Assembly (NCBI GenBank): GCA_947585425.1
Contig: CANPWZ010000012.1
Coordinates: 1 to 51,588, forward strand
From: an uncultured Oscillospiraceae bacterium
GTDB taxonomy: Bacteria > Bacillota > Clostridia > Oscillospirales > Oscillospiraceae
DNA: 51,588 nt
Direction of reading: 5' to 3'
How positions within the stretch are numbered: position 1 is the stretch's first letter; each line of letters starts with the position of its first letter. A program made the position numbers and the translations under genes. Below are positions 50,220 through 51,588 of the stretch, one piece after another. The notes under the pieces are model-generated. The model made no database searches and was not told the origin of the DNA. It saw only the letters and a program-made list of their open reading frames with translations.

Positions 50220-51549
50220 ATGCTGGGATGGGATTGGTGAGGTATTCCACCGCCACGCCCTTGCGGGTGTCAGCCTTGTAGTTCTGGCCGCCTGCCCGCC
50301 CCGGCCACTCGATATACCCCACGAAGCGGTAATAGATCACGACCCGTTGGGTACGGTTCTTGCCTGTGCCCTCCGTCTCGAACACGTCGATGTGGTCTAT
50401 GAGCTCCCGCAGCAGCGGCGAGGTCAGGCGGTCCATCCGCATGAATTGGCGAACGGCCTTGATGAAGCTGTCCCGTTCCCGCTGGTGCTGTCCCGATTCC
50501 GTCAGTTTCCTGCGTAGAGCGGAGATTTTGTTCTTCAGCTCCATCCGCTCCACCTCATACTTGTGGCTGAGCTGCATAAACCACTCGTCGCTCACCTTGC
50601 CCGTGGCGTTATCCTCATAGAGCTTTTCGTAGAGCCTGGAAACGGTGTCGTTGCGAACGATAGACTTTTGCAATTCCTCTTCGTCCCGCTTCCGCTCCTT
50701 TAGGAGTTCCTGATAGGTCTTTTGGGCCAGCATCTCGGCAAAGGCGGCCTCGTCATTCCGCAGCATCTCGGCCATCCGCCGCAGTTCCAGTGTCACCACC
50801 TGTTCGATGGCGTCCGCCCGGATATAATGGCGGCCCGGGCAGTCGCCGCGGTAGTCCACGGCGTTGTTAGAGCATGAGAAATAGTGGATGTCCCTGTTTT
50901 TCGTGTTCGTGTGGTAGTGCATTTTCTTATGACAGTCCCCGCAGTACAGAAGGTCAAAGAAAACGCTCTTTTTGCCGTTCTCCTTCTTGGGCGCACGTCG
51001 TTTCGTCTTGGCAACCAGGGCCTGCACCTTTTCAAAGTCGGCCCTGGCGATGATTGGTTCATGGACGTCCTTGAACACCACCCAGTTCTCCGGGGCGTTC
51101 TCCAGCCTCCGCTTGTTCTTGAAGGATTTGGAGTAGGTCTTGAAGTTGATGACATCCCCGCAGTATTCCTGTTGAGAGAGGATCTTTTGAACCGTCGTCT
51201 TGCACCACTTATACGGGTTCGGCTGGGTGTTCTTCCCGCCCCGCGGGAGGCCCTTGCTTTGCCAGTAGGCCATAGGCACCATGACCTTCTGCTCCTGCAA
51301 TATCCCTGCGATCGTCTCGTTGCCCTTTCCGTCCAGGCACATTCTGAAGATGCTCTTGACCACCTCCGCCGCCTCCGGGTCGATGATCCACTTCTTCTTG
51401 TCCTGCGGGTCCTTTCTGTATCCGTAGGGCGGCTGGGACAGGGGCTCGCCCGCGTTTCCCCGCAGGCGGTGGGAGGAGCGCACCTTCTTGGAAATATCCC
51501 GTGCGTACATCTCGTTAGTTAACCTCGCATAAAGAACGATGGATTTCAA
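50218..51549 (-). pseudogene. N-terminally truncated serine recombinase
   Basis: A 443-codon frame with the recombinase domain (LSQPPYGYRKDPQDKKKWIID near 38) and zinc ribbon (YCGDCHKKMHYH near 208, CSNNAVDYRGDCPG near 232), then a coiled coil (about 270-370) and the usual C-terminal VVIYYRFVGYIEWPG. The catalytic resolvase domain (about 150 residues with the active-site Ser) is missing; homology begins only at LTNEMYARDISKKV near residue 10. The frame is open to the window edge, but the residues before that do not fit the family. It is likely inactive, a mobile-element remnant. Confidence 0.75.
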
Positions 51550-51588
51550 ATCTCCACATACCCGACAAAGTTGTAATAGATTTTGATG
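51546..51588 (-). pseudogene. C-terminal end of a second serine recombinase
   Basis: In another frame of the minus strand the last bases read IKIYYNFVGYVEI and a stop at 51546-51548. This matches the C-terminal motif IYYRFVGYIEW of the downstream recombinase. The rest lies outside the window, so whether this gene is intact cannot be told. Confidence 0.6.

Noticed and set aside
50059-50220. tRNA-Pro as attachment site of the recombinase element
   Set aside because: I find no repeat of the tRNA 3' end inside the window, and large serine recombinases seldom use tRNA genes; the other end of the element is not visible.

Overview
The window is a G+C-rich, gene-dense chromosomal segment from a low-G+C-lineage Gram-positive bacterium that has itself become G+C-rich. 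Family make-up (TagO/MnaA, LCP, CsaB-type enzyme, YvcK-RapZ-WhiA, PurE class I, RsfS, YqeK, a Firmicutes-like 6S RNA, strong GGAGG ribosome-binding sites, CCA-encoded tRNAs) points to a gut-type Clostridia member, most likely Oscillospiraceae (Flavonifractor/Lawsonibacter-like). The family level is inference from protein resemblance; no database search was run.

Layout. Positions 1-1779 hold the tail of a DUF378 membrane protein, a small phosphodiesterase and three short uncharacterised genes. Positions 1770-14237 form one long minus-strand run read smc > ftsY > rdgB > yhbY > nadD-yqeK fusion > LCP enzyme > rsfS > trpS > tagO > wecB/mnaA > a membrane-anchored unknown protein. Positions 14478-17468 carry pheB-like ACT regulator > hom > lysC (minus). 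A class A penicillin-binding protein (17665-20535, minus) with a Zn-ribbon-like insertion is divergent from a DUF1292 gene, a probable 6S RNA and a PrsA-like foldase (20802-23059, plus). A PAP2 phosphatase (minus) is divergent from a glycosyltransferase-CsaB fusion and a second glycosyltransferase (23789-27116, plus).

Positions 27206-36081 are a purine operon: promoter, a possible leader peptide and attenuator, then purE, purC, a purF-like gene without the catalytic cysteine, purM, purN, an IMP cyclohydrolase of the archaeal PurO type with an apparent ATA start, a GNAT and an ASCH gene, a stand-alone AICAR formyltransferase, purD and a bidirectional terminator. The last two chemical steps, usually fused in PurH, are thus split between two unrelated proteins. 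purA is separate at 45962-47242.

Positions 36092-44856 (minus) are murB > rapZ > yvcK > whiA > dnaE > cls, a cell-envelope and replication group. A cysteine-rich protein of unknown function (44996-45835) follows a promoter whose -10 also looks like a sporulation sigma site. A divergent control region (47243-47452) with a perfect 18-bp palindrome inside a promoter spacer separates purA from yerC > methyltransferase > hslO. Six tRNA genes (Val, Asp, Phe, Gly, Cys, Pro) lie at 49492-50134. The right edge holds an N-terminally truncated serine recombinase preceded by the last codons of a second one, the remnant of a mobile element.

The most interesting points are the purine operon (dismantled glutaminase site in PurF, split PurH, non-standard start codon, candidate attenuator), the glycosyltransferase-pyruvyltransferase fusion, the zinc-ribbon-like insertion in the penicillin-binding protein and the palindromic operator in front of yerC. 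I see no CRISPR array, rRNA, phage structural genes or defence system.
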